NCBI RefSeq assembly: GCF_958295425.1
Contig: NC_081139.1
Span: 29,798,633-29,862,632 of the forward strand
DNA: 64,000 bases
Direction of reading: 5' to 3'
From: Solea solea
Taxonomy: Eukaryota; Chordata; Actinopteri; Pleuronectiformes; Soleidae
Position numbers and translations under genes: made by a program. Positions 54,725 to 64,000 of the stretch are shown here, in pieces (the stretch's first letter is position 1; each line of letters starts with the position of its first letter). Under the pieces are notes generated by a model that saw nothing but the letters and a program-made list of their open reading frames with translations, had not been told where the DNA came from and did not search any database.

Positions 54725-55745
54725 AGGCTCGCTGAGCCCATCTGACCGCTTGTCTGACCGACATCTCTCAGTGGATGTCTGACCATCACCTGAAACTCAA
54801 TCTCAACAAGACTGAGTTTCTTTTTCTCCCAGGAAAGGGCTCTCCCACCAAAGACCTAACCATCACCCTCGACAACTCTGTGGTAACTCCGTCTCATACC
54901 GCAAGGAACCTGGGTGTGACACTTGATGACCATCTCTCCCTCACTGCCAACATTGCTGCAACAGCTCGATCTTGCAGATACATGTTGCACAACATCAGAA
55001 GGATACGGCCTCTTCTAACCCAGAAGGCGGCACAGGTTCTGGTCCAGGCTCTTGTCATCTCACGCTTGGATTACTGCAACTCCCTCCTGGCTGGTCTCCC
55101 TGCGTGTGCCATCTGACCCCTGCAACTCATCCAGAATGCAGCAGCTCGACTGGTCTTCAACTTACCAAAATTCTCCCACACTACACCTCTCCTCCGCGCC
55201 CTTCACTGGCTTCCTGTAGCTGCTCGCATCCGCTTCAAGACTCTAGTGCTTGCGTTCCATGCTACAAACGGATCCGGTCCAGCCTACATCCAAGACATGA
55301 TCAAAACCTACACCCCAGCCCGCCCACTTCGCTCTGCATCGGCAAACCGGCTCGCTGCCCCCTCACTGAGAGGATCGCAGAGGCATTCACAGAACTCGAG
55401 ACTGTTCACTGTCCTCGCTCCCAAATGGTGGAACGAGCTCCCCATCGACATCCGGACAGCGGAAAGCCTCCACATCATCCGCCGCCGACTAAAAACACAT
55501 TTCTTCCGACTCCACCTCGACTAAGACGATGACGACGACGACGACGACAAAAAAAATTAAAAATAAAAAAATAAAATAAAATAAAATAAAAACCTATACA
55601 TCGCACTTACGACTAGCACTTCATAGGTTGGTTTACTTGAAGCTCTTACTTACTTCTAGCTCTTATTTGTACCCAAATGTTTAAATGCACTTATTGTAAG
55701 TCGCTTTGGATAAAAGCGTCTGCTAAATGACATGTAATGTAATGT
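54725..55745 (+). mobile_element. L2-like LINE, 5'-truncated, inserted in the Helentron
   Basis: RT C-terminus on the plus strand: WMSDHHLKLNLNKTEF, ARNLGVTLDDHLSLTANIAA, VLVQALVISRLDYCNSLLAG, then ARLVFNLPKFSHTTPLL, LHWLPVAARIRFKTLVL and WWNELPIDIRTAESLHIIRR, ending at 55524. One in-frame TGA (55114) replaces an expected CGA before PLQLIQN, a CpG-type mutation. The 3' tail reads TAAGTCGCTTTGGATAAAAG with ATGTAATGTAATGT repeats, standard for teleost L2. Confidence 0.85.
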
Positions 55746-55746
55746 A

Positions 55747-57851
55747 ATGTCGTCCATGTGACAGGTCAGTCCTTCTGTGTTGTGGTGGATGACCGTGAAA
55801 ATGGTTTGCTCTGCCAATGGGACGCGGTGCAAGAGTGGCATTTCACCGTGGAATGAAGCTCTGCTCATACCCTCGAGTGCAGACGTGATGTGAGGATCTG
55901 CATAGATTTTACTTTCCTCAAAGTCGGTGACGTTCAGTCCTTGAAGCGATGTGGTCCGACTCGTCCGGGCTCAAACACGCGCTTCAGACTTACCACCGCC
56001 GACTGTAGGGTCATGCCTTGCACTTTGTGGGCTGTGCATGCAAAGGCTAGCTTCATTGGGAACTGTCGTCACACCATTCTTTTTTATGACTAATTTTTTC
56101 CTCCCATTTTTCAATGTAGGCCAGATTGTCAGATGGCCCCAGGATCTTTTCCGGAATCTCTGACCCGCCGAAGGATTGTCCAGTTGGAGTCCAAGCAGCG
56201 TCACGGTCGTCTTTCCGTGCGATCCGGGTCTGGTCACAATGTGTGCGATCGTTCCAAACTTCCCATTGACGAGTCCATCTTCGACGTCGAGATTTCTCGT
56301 GACCATGACGTGCACTCCCGCAGCAGCTTGCAAAATGTCAGGCAGGTCTCTTTTGCCGCCCTTGATAGGCTGCGCATAGGCCTGCATGCATCCAGTCCGG
56401 GGATCTTTTTTGTAGTCTTCTGCCGGAATGTTAACGATGTCTCGGTGGAAGGCAGCGACTGTGGCGGCATTGTGGGCGTCCACCTCTTTGTTCGTCGCAA
56501 AAATGTGCAGCGCTTGAGGTGGACAATCACTGACGTCAGCGACGACTGTGGCGAGCAAGGCTCCGTCTTCACTGGCGAGTGGCTCCGTCTTTGGCTTCAC
56601 CCTTATCCTGTTGAGCAGTTGTGCGAACGCGAGGTCGTCTTTCTGGCGCATGATCTCTGTGAGATTGACCATCTGGAAGTAATCTTTCCAGAGATCCAAC
56701 ACAGTCTCCTCATACACGCACAGTGGTTTGGCTTTACCGGGGGGTGGCAACTGGTAAAAGTCTCCCACTGCCAGAACAGACATCCCTCCAAATGGTTTCC
56801 TGTTGCCTTTGATCTGCTGGAGTCTCCAGTGGACGTAGGCAAACAGCTCCTTTGAAACCATCGAGATTTCGTCGATGACGAGAATCTCTGTGTTCGCCAG
56901 CGTTGCCCTCACCTCGTCCAGTGCATTCCCAAGGCCCTGGTATGGCGGCTTCAGGTTCCTTGGCAGCTTCAGGATGGCGTGCAAGGTTTTACCCAAGATG
57001 TTGAATGCCGCCGTGCCAGTGAATGCTGTGAGCAACACAGTGGGCTGGGACATGTCGGCGAGGTCGCGGATTTTGGGCAGCTGGCGCAGGATTTTGGTGG
57101 CTTCCTGGTGTATTGACTTGATGAGGTGGGATTTGCCACAGCCAGCTCCGCCAGAGACGAGGTAGAAAAACTGTTCGGGATCGTGACCCCAAACACGTTT
57201 CAGGCACCACTCGCGCACAGTGTAGAAGACGGAGGCTTGCGTTTGGTTGAGGCTTTGGTACATTTTGCACACAAAGTCTGGGCTTAACTTTGGCGCAACT
57301 ATACCCGGGACGCCTGCGCTGCTCTTGGGGTCGAGGTGGTAGTCAGGCACCCCGTCCTCTTCGTCCTCGTCCTCGCCGCGATCAATGTGCTGCCGCTGCT
57401 CAATGCACTCCATGCGATCGACTTCAACCTCTGGCGCAAAGGTGTTCCACACGTTCAGAGTCGGGCCCATCTGTCGCATCTTGTCCAGTGCATTGTTCAC
57501 TTGCCTGCCATAGCCTTCGTATCGCTTCTGGTTGTTGTCCACGATACTCTTGACTCCCAGATCCCACTTGCGGCCGCTTTTGTAGAAGTGCTCGTACGTC
57601 GGGCACGTCTCGCTGGTCAGGTCTTTGTCCGATCGGTGAGGAAAATATAGTTTGAGCAGGCGTCGGTAATGCTTCTCTGGTTGTTTCTTCTCTGAGAAGC
57701 GAGGGAACCTGATAAGCAGCACACTTGCCTTCGGTCCGCTTCTGAATGAAGCCTTTGTCGTTTTGGAGAGGAAGTGCTCGTTTGCCTTCAGTCTGGCGGC
57801 CGTAGAGAATTCTGTACTCTGAGGCAAATTCAGCCAAACACATGAATTCAA
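55747..57851 (-). pseudogene. Helentron PIF1-like helicase
   Basis: The open frame 57851-55971 runs 626 codons. Walker [11 protein letters not shown] lies near residue 237, [14 protein letters not shown] after it, Walker [14 protein letters not shown] and motif [16 protein letters not shown] further on. [20 protein letters not shown] and [15 protein letters not shown] follow. The C-terminal motifs ([19 protein letters not shown]) continue in another frame after a shift near 56055. [20 protein letters not shown] then follows in a third frame. The last piece, FTVIHHNTEGLTCHMDD, abuts the L2 insertion. The first residues overlap the Rep frame and are not the true start; the real protein is continuous with Rep. 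Confidence 0.85.
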
Positions 57852-59637
57852 ACTCAGGTGCAGCGGGTCTTACCTCGTATTTCTCTGGCACACCAGACAT
57901 CCACACTTCCTCTGCCTCTGGTGACATGTTCTTTAACCGGCTCATCGGGTGACTCATTTTCAGAGCATTGTCATCAGTCTGGACAAAGACAACATTCCGG
58001 GTGCATTTCTTTAAAGGCAAGCTGCATGTCCGTGCCACGGCCTCTTGAGCGCTGACCTCTCTGTGTTTGGAGTAGGCCTGCATGATCAGCTTCATCTCGT
58101 CGCGCTCATTGACATTCCTCTTCTTCACGTCACTGACGACTGACTTGAGGTGCTCGGTCATCTCATGCTCAGGTTTGGACAGGTAGGACATCATGTATGC
58201 CATGCAGCTGTAGTCGTCGATGACATACTGGATGTCCATGTTGGCGTTCCATGCCCTGAGCAACACTGGATTGTATGTGTTGATCCAACAATCATTGGGG
58301 CGGCGTTTGATGTAAAGCACACTTCCGATTGTCAGATCAAACACAGCATCCAAGTATTGCTGATGAGTGAGATTGCATTTCTCAAGCAGCTCCGTCAAGG
58401 TGTCGAATGAAGCATTGGGATCACACAGCAGGTTCCTCAGTGGCTTCAGTTTGTCCCGGGCCTCTCTTTGTTTTTTCACAAGTGTGGCCTTCTTTTTGCC
58501 AGCACTTTTGACTTCGTTTCCACGCCTGCTCTGCTCCTCATGGTCATCCTTTCCACCGTCATTGTCATCGTCTTTGTCGTCCTCTTCGTCTGGGTTGGGG
58601 GTGTCGTATGTCAGAATGGTTTTGTCCATGGGCAATTTAGGGAACCCGAATCTGCACTCCACATTGCCCTTCTTGCACGACTTTAAGTGGTTTCTGCTGT
58701 GCACTTGCACCTCAGAAACAATTTTGTGCAGCTCGGGGTCCGTGTCTGGGTCGGGCTTCTCACACGATATGTACCGGTCGACGAATCGGTACACATCCTC
58801 GTCCATGCATTCTCCCAACACTGGTGCGTCTTTGATCCACACCAGCATGTGAATGTGTGGGCTTCCTCGGGCTTGAAACTCCACACGATAGAAGTAATCC
58901 TTCACTTCACCGATGGGTTGAGCAGGAGACATGATCAGGCTCGTCATGAGCGCATCCACTCTCTTCTCAAACATCCGCATGACAGTGACAGGATTACTCC
59001 GGAGAATGTCACACTTGGCGTTCCAGTCCAGCTCAGAAAAATTCACACCTTCACCCTGTTGAGCTTTGATCCCCTCTATGACTTCAGGCCATCTCATTTC
59101 GGCAGCTGAAAACGTGAGGAAGAATGTTGGCTTGCCCAACTGTCTGGCCATAGCGTGGAGGTCCTTCAGCGTTTTGTTCCAATAAGCTGGAGTTCCTCTC
59201 AGGGGCTGCATGAAGCGCGTCACGTCCTGATTTTGGATAAATTTTTCCACCTCATTTTTGTCCTGCAGCATGCGGTTGGAAATCTTGCGACCATCTTTTG
59301 ACTTGATCTTGCCTTTGCGCATTTGTATGGACATGCTGCTGTTAGCCAAATTAGTTTCCTTGACAAACTGGGCAAAGAAAAGCCAAGACTGGTCGCCTGC
59401 GAATCTGAAGTCTGCAGAAAAGAGTCTTACGTTAAAATAAATACTTGGTGACAATTTGATCGATGTGTTTTGTCCTGTTGGGAACTGCACAGGAAATGCC
59501 ATGGATTCTAATTTGGGTATGGTAAAAATGCCTACGGGTCTGTTGCCTTGGGCGGGGGCAATACTAAATATCCCACTACCGTAGGAGAGTATTTCCTGTG
59601 CCATGTCAGGGGGCTGCATGCAAGTGTCCAGGGCCAA
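57424..59637 (-). pseudogene. Helentron Rep (Helitron_like_N) domain
   Basis: A 737-codon frame, of which about residues 1-635 are real. It begins with [20 protein letters not shown] and [12 protein letters not shown]. The HUH nuclease motif is SPHIHMLVW (H-x-H near residue 262), and the tyrosine motif is [13 protein letters not shown] (two Tyr near residue 483). [19 protein letters not shown] and [20 protein letters not shown] flank the catalytic region. This is the rolling-circle initiator. The frame shifts near 57720, where the helicase frame continues ([19 protein letters not shown]). Confidence 0.85.
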
Positions 59638-60503
59638 CCCGGGTCCGAAGTGGGTGCAACGTCTTCCTTTTCTCCTTCTGAAGCGTTGCTCTGCTGGGGC
59701 TGTGCAGCAGCTTCAGACTGACTCACCTGTACTTGGTCCTCTTCTTCACGGTCATCGTGGAGACTTTCAAAGGTTGCACTCTTGTCGATATTGATCTCAT
59801 GATATTCAGAGTGCGTCTCCTTCAGTGTTGCTAGTCCAGCTAGCACATTCTTCATGTTGACCGTGTAGAAGTGTTGATGACCTTTGTACCTGATGTGTCT
59901 CTTCAGCTTGACCTGCAGCAGCTGGGCTTCAGGGTTGGGTCTTGGGAGACAGTTGACGGTTTTTACCACCTCTGACGGCACACACATGACAGCACCGCAT
60001 ACTGCTCTTTGCTGACCTTTGGGCAAGGCAACAATCTTCGCAAAAGGCAGGATTTTTGCAATCAACTGCCTTTCAAGCACATTCAGATCAGCTAGCTCGG
60101 GGGGGATGGGTGCTAACTCCAGCTTGTTGGCTACGGCCATGGATGGCATCTGTCCTCTCGTCAGGTGTCCGCCACAAGTCGGGCATATCCACTCCTGCAG
60201 TCTCTCCTCTGGAACGGTGCAAGGCGCTGAGCATTCGCCGCCACACACGTGAACATACTTACCCGTCAAGCAAGCAGATGCTACATGGGTGTTTTTCACA
60301 TACTTGGATCTGTTGCACTGCTTGACTTGATTGGGAAAGAGTCGGTGGCAGACTGTGCAGACACGTGTGGGTCCCTGGCGAATGGTTTTGCGGAATGCAA
60401 ATATCGCTGCTTCCATCACAGGGTCGACAACAGGCTTTGGCGTTTTCTGCTGGCGGTGTCTGAAGAGCTTGTATTTTGCTTTTATTTTCAGTGCACGCTG
60501 CAA
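59532..60503 (-). pseudogene. Helentron DUF6570-like N-terminal domain
   Basis: A 323-codon frame with Cys-rich fingers: RVCTVCHRLFPNQVKQC, VHVCGGECSAPC, WICPTCGGHL. The DUF6570-like core is NVLERQLIAKILPFAKIVAL and QQRAVCGAVMCVPSEVVKTV. An acidic and Gln-rich stretch ([20 protein letters not shown]) follows. This domain precedes Rep in many eukaryotic Helitrons. A frameshift near 59640 separates it from Rep. Confidence 0.75.
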
Positions 60504-60931
60504 CCTGTAATTTGAAAGGTTGCATTCGAAGCCAACTTGTTTCTTCTGTGTTGGGCACAGCTCTGTTTATGGTGCAGTCTGAAGTCTGGGTCACTGTGAT
60601 ATCTGGTGTGAACAGTTGTCATCTTTTTGAGCCTGTATTTCTGGTCACGTGCATACCTTCTTGTGTTGTATGCTTTCTTGCTCTCGCTGACATCCGGATT
60701 AGTTTTGTATCTCTGGGCCATGTGTTTTTTGTGTCTACTCTGAAAATCAGGATCTCTGTATCTCAGAGCTATGTATTTTTTTAGTCTGCTCTGAAAATCA
60801 GGATCTGTTTTGTATCTTCTTGCCATTTTTTCTTTCTTTTTGTCTTGAACATGAGGATTGGCATAATACCTCTTGTATGACAACAGTCTCTGTTTGTGGT
60901 AGTGACGGTCTTCCACATACTTGGTTTTCAT
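60488..60931 (-). pseudogene. Helentron N-terminal basic repeat region
   Basis: 147 codons of a Tyr- and Lys/Arg-rich repeat, unit about 17 residues: YKTDPDFQSRLKKYIALRY, YRDPDFQSRHKKHMAQRY and so on. It probably binds nucleic acid. The frame changes near 60500 into the DUF6570-like part. Start at 60931 is the first ATG after a poly-A-rich stretch. Confidence 0.65.
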
Positions 60932-62100
60932 AGCTTGCTTTTTTTTTACTCAAAATTCTGGGCAGGTGGCATATTTGCGATTAGCGGACTGTGCGTTTTG
61001 TGACGGAAACGGTAGAGAACGTAATTTGTGTTATTAGCATCCGTGGCGCTAGCTCATGCCATTAGCCACGTATATTTGGCTAAATGTTATTGTGAGCTTA
61101 CACATTACTGAACTCCCGTGTCCCTGTCTCTTCTAAAGCAAAACTTGGACAGATGAGAGCCGTGTATTCTGCCTTGTGTCCGGAGTGTGTGTGTGTGTGT
61201 GTGTGATGCTTGAGCCTCTGGTGAGTCAACTTATTTGAATGTTAGTCTGATGAAGTTGAAATGTGCATCTGCTAATATTAATATGGATTAATGAGGCATT
61301 CATTTCATGTATGTTGTGTTTAAAAAGATATAAAAATGTTTTATATTACAGTGTTTTACTTTACATTACCCCCACTCTGTGTGTTTTCTCTGAGACTGAG
61401 CTGCGATAAAAGAAAATGTTTTATGTTAATATAGAGAAATGTGTTCAGTTCATTTAGAGAAGTTAAAAATAATTATTAGGAAACAATGTTACAATGTACA
61501 TATACAAATCGTGTTTATATGCATTTATTTACATTTAAAAGTACATTTTATTTATATGAATATTACAGTTATCCTCTCTGGGTCTTTTTCCTTTGTATGG
61601 ATTCCTGGGTTGAGATCTGCATGAAAACTTCTTCTTCTTCTGCTGGGATTCCTCCCATTTTGTAAAGGTAGACGGGAACCTCAGTAGTCGTGGCGAGCTA
61701 CCCAAAACAGAGACTGTGATTTGTTCTGTGGCTGGATTTATTGCCAACTGTTGTTAACATCTCATGTGTCGCTGACAATTTAAATTACTTTGGTCTATTT
61801 TTTTATTTTTTTTGTTTTGTTCTTTAAATCAACACAATATAATACCTTGAAAACGCACCTGTTGGTTGTGTGAATTCTTTATTCTGTCACTCAATGCATA
61901 TTGCTAATACCCCTTTCTCCCATAGCGATCTAGACTTCTGGTTCCTGGCCCATGAGGTAATTAATGCACCGATAGAATAAACATATCTGTATCTCCCAGT
62001 CTTTATCATCAACAGTTATAGCTGAGGTGGGTTACACATGCAAAACAAAACTTACCCTTTTTCTTCTAAAGCCCCTCCTTTTTTAACTGGGAGTCATTTC
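60932..62100. other. Helentron upstream flank and AT-rich DNA
   Basis: CpG-richer up to about 61170, then a (TG)n run at 61185-61204 and AT-rich DNA. The element's 5' end should lie here, but no border sequence could be recognised. No gene seen. Confidence 0.4.
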
Positions 62101-62115
62101 CTCTCTTCCTCTTCT

Positions 62116-62959
62116 TCATTGCTGCAACAGTGGTAGAGGTAGAACAAGAAGAAGAAGAGAAGACGGACAAGGGACAAGGTTCAGGACAAATACAGTCTCC
62201 TCGGTGTGGTCACGTTGCTCCTCGTCCTGGCTGTGGCCCATACCCTCGACGGGGCTGTCACCCTGCTCCATGGTGGGGTTATCAGGCTCTGCTGATGGGT
62301 CAGTTTTGGGCTGCTGTTCTGTTGAGGTCATTCAAATATATTTTTCAATTCTTCTCAAATTAAAACTCAAATATATGTTTCAAACAAAGGCATTCTGAAC
62401 AAAAAATCTTGCTCTTACCCTTAGTCAAAAGAAATTCATAAGCCCTCCTCATCTTCTCCAAGAAGTTTTTGGTGGTAGATGTGAGGGGCAAATGGGTTAT
62501 TATGTCAGCTACCCACTTGTTAGAGGCCTTCTTGTCTTTTTTTCCCATAAATAAAATGGGCTCGTAGCCTATGGCCTCAAGTTTTCGCACCTGAAAAAAA
62601 GTAACCAGTTGGCACACATTAGTTAAACCCACAGCATGATTGGACACTTTAGTACTGTAGCAAGCATTTAATGGCAGTTAATGGAGTACAGTGGAAGAAA
62701 AGGAGCCGCAACTTGTTTGATTTAGATCAAATGAATAAAAATGAGCCTTTTCACTGACTGCAATACGGGCTGAATCAATAATGCGGCCAACATTCCGGTT
62801 TGGGACGATACCTTGACCCCACTTGCTGTCCAATGATGCTGTCTTTTCCTTCAACTTCTTCTTCATTGACAGGCTCACATAACACATGCTGCAAGTTTTG
62901 AGGCTTGCAGCATTGAGTGTCTGGCAAGATGGACAGGGCCTGAACTTTGGACGTGTCAT
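62116..62959 (-). CDS. Three-exon zinc-ribbon gene, function unknown
   Basis: Exons 62959-62759, 62590-62419 and 62318-62116 give 191 codons with consistent phases (0, then 1). Exon 1 starts MTRPKFRPCPSCQTLNAASL with a CxxC...CxxC ribbon (CPSC, CSMC), then Lys-rich sequence. Donor GTCAGTGA, acceptor TTTTTTTCAG. Exon 2: VRKLEAIGYEPILFMGKKDK and FLEKMRRAYEFLLTK, a compact helical domain. Donor GTAAGAGC, acceptor CTCAACAG. Exon 3 is acidic (EQQPKTDPSAEPDNP) and ends in a Leu-rich run before TGA-type stop. Similar ribbon-plus-helix proteins occur as multicopy fish families as far as I recall. The start is the first ATG with the ribbon. The C-terminus is less certain. Confidence 0.45.
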
Positions 62960-63094
62960 GACACACACTGATATAAACAAAAACAAGACAGATAACAAGA
63001 TATTTTTTTACAGACAAGAACTTAATACTGACAGAAAGATACACAAACAGCAACAGAAAGACTGACAAGTACAACACAGCACGGACGAGACCGG

Positions 63095-63270
63095 CTCAGG
63101 AGTCTGCCTCTCTTCCGTCGCTGGGGGCCCCCTTGGCTGGTGGCCTTACGCGGGCCTCCGCCTTTCCCTCCCTGGCCCGGGGGCGTGTGGTCGGCTTCTG
63201 GGGGGTGGTGGGGGTGACTGTGGTGGGTATCTGGCCGTGCCTCCCCGGTGGGCGGTCTGGGGGGGGCTCT
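63095..63270. repeat. G/C-rich dispersed repeat
   Basis: CTGGGGGCCCCCTTGGCTGG, then GGGGTGGTGGGGGTGACTG. G-runs of 5-8 could form G-quadruplexes. The sequence type resembles the 5' region of some fish retroelements. Confidence 0.4.
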
Positions 63271-63573
63271 GTTCCTCTGATCTGAGGGATGACCTGCAGG
63301 CATATTGCAAGTATTCTGTTTATTGACTTTGCACAGATTTATTTTGGCCGCACATGTCGTCGCTTCATAAAAACTGTGAAGAATATTGAAGCTGCACTGG
63401 TTTATGGAAAATGTTAATTGGTAATGTGCTTTATGCTGTTTAATGGTACAATGTTATTGTGTTATCTTTCTAACCAGAGGCTTTTGCACTGAAAATGTTT
63501 GAATGTGATAAGTGTAATCATTACAGACTTTACTGTAAATGCAGCAAATATGCGTAAAGACGCAGGCGCGGGA

Positions 63574-63862
63574 TCAATCGTGGAACTGAACACTGACAGA
63601 GTCACTTGAAGCACACACGTGCATAGAAATCCTCTGGTCAGAAAAACAGCGAATCACAAGGCGACAGATAAAGGAAGGGGGAGTGGTTATATACACTGAG
63701 GAATTAGGGAAACGACCGACAGCTGTGACGACCAAGACACGGGTGAAACGGGTTGGGTAATCACAGAGGGGAAAAGTAAAGTGCACACAGACAAGGGACG
63801 AAAAAGACTTCAAAATAAGAGGGAATTTCACAATAAAATGACATTGACAACGGAACATGACG
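63574..63862 (-). mobile_element. LTR-like dispersed fragment
   Basis: Minus strand has GTCATGTTCCGTTGTCAATG, a TATATAACC box and GGTCAGAGG-type ends. It interrupts the LINE endonuclease at the window edge. Boundaries approximate. Confidence 0.35.
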
Positions 63863-63993
63863 ACATGGATGTTGAAATCCCCTACAATTATGATTTGATC
63901 TGTCTTAAGCACTAACTCAGATAAGAACTCAGAGAACTCTGATAGGAACTCTGAATAAGGTGCAGGTGGACGATAAACTGTGACTATCATCAT
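63863..63993 (-). pseudogene. LINE endonuclease fragment, cut by the window end
   Basis: Reads MMIVTVYRPPAPYSEFLSEF, ELVLKTDQIIIVGDFNIHV. The GDFNIH motif is the catalytic Asp/Asn pair of AP-type LINE endonucleases. Upstream sequence lies outside the window, and downstream it is broken at the LTR-like fragment. Confidence 0.7.
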
Positions 63994-64000
63994 TGGTTTC

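Larger units (their letters stand above)
53930..60931 (-). mobile_element. Helentron-type Helitron, nearly complete, frame-broken
   Basis: Minus-strand order: basic repeat region, DUF6570-like domain, HUH Rep, PIF1-like helicase, AP endonuclease. Rep-helicase plus a C-terminal endonuclease defines the Helentron class, known from fish. At least four frame changes (near 60500, 59640, 57720 and 56055) and a deletion near 55950 break what was probably one long protein. An L2 LINE (54725-55745) separates helicase and endonuclease. Element ends were not fixed. A perfect 17-bp inverted repeat (AACCAGCCAATACATAC at 53903 and its inverse at 54096) lies near the likely 3' end. Confidence 0.85.

Noticed and set aside
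54972..55532. 186-codon plus-strand frame
   Set aside because: A second frame over the L2 RT; the true RT motifs are in the frames ending at 55116 and 55524.
56133..56855. 240-codon plus-strand frame
   Set aside because: Antisense shadow of the helicase on the minus strand; only the minus frame has Walker and other helicase motifs. The plus-strand frames at 58367-58852 and 58687-59109 are likewise shadows of Rep.
57424..57720. Last ~100 residues of the Rep frame
   Set aside because: After the frameshift near 57720 the sequence no longer resembles the family; the genuine continuation is in the helicase frame.

Overview
The window looks like nuclear DNA of a teleost fish. It holds a fish-type NLR (NLR-C/NLRC3-like) immune gene with its usual exon set, and vertebrate splice signals. 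The rest is a dense mixture of transposon classes typical of ray-finned fish: hAT elements with 8-bp target duplications, a Helentron-type Helitron, a KDZ-family transposase gene, BEL/Pao, L1/Tx1-like and L2-like LINEs, a Tc1/mariner-like element, solo LTRs and many microsatellites. No rRNA, tRNA or CRISPR array was seen.

Layout. 1.4-21.2 kb: one NLR gene on the minus strand. In transcription order it has a possible first exon with an ISRE-like site (21.1-21.2 kb), a 5' UTR exon with a short uORF (17.0 kb), the start-codon exon (16.4 kb), two further N-terminal motif exons (12.5 and 8.2 kb), a RING exon (7.0 kb), a FISNA-NACHT exon (6.4-4.6 kb) and four 174-bp LRR exons (3.9-1.5 kb). All nine coding exons join in frame, with matching phases and good splice sites. 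The introns carry nested hAT elements, two minisatellites, a plus-strand zinc-finger gene copy (11.6-13.7 kb) and a 3.5-kb element bounded by long inverted repeats (17.4-20.9 kb).

21.6-29.4 kb: a GATA/GATG array, then a broken BEL/Pao retrotransposon on the plus strand. Gag, zinc knuckles, protease, RNase H end and integrase tail are present; most of the reverse transcriptase is deleted. A LINE tail and a foldback element interrupt it. 29.8-36.3 kb: LINE debris on both strands around an endogenous-retrovirus LTR and primer-binding site, a minus-strand LINE reverse transcriptase and a gag-like zinc-knuckle remnant. 39.2-43.0 kb: a multi-exon KDZ transposase gene with several frame breaks. 43-48.5 kb: MITE/hAT pieces, a solo LTR with a 5-bp target duplication and a Tc1/mariner-like element. 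48.6-53.9 kb: AT-rich DNA in which I see no gene.

53.9-60.9 kb: a Helentron on the minus strand (N-terminal region, DUF6570-like domain, HUH Rep, PIF1-like helicase, AP endonuclease), broken by frameshifts and by an L2 LINE inserted between helicase and endonuclease. 62.1-63.0 kb: a small three-exon minus-strand zinc-ribbon gene of unknown function. The window ends in a truncated LINE endonuclease.

The only clear host gene is the NLR. The most interesting themes are exon gain in its N-terminus by a duplicated, inserted segment, and a minisatellite that grew from one of its splice acceptors. Everything was read by eye from sequence; no database search was run.
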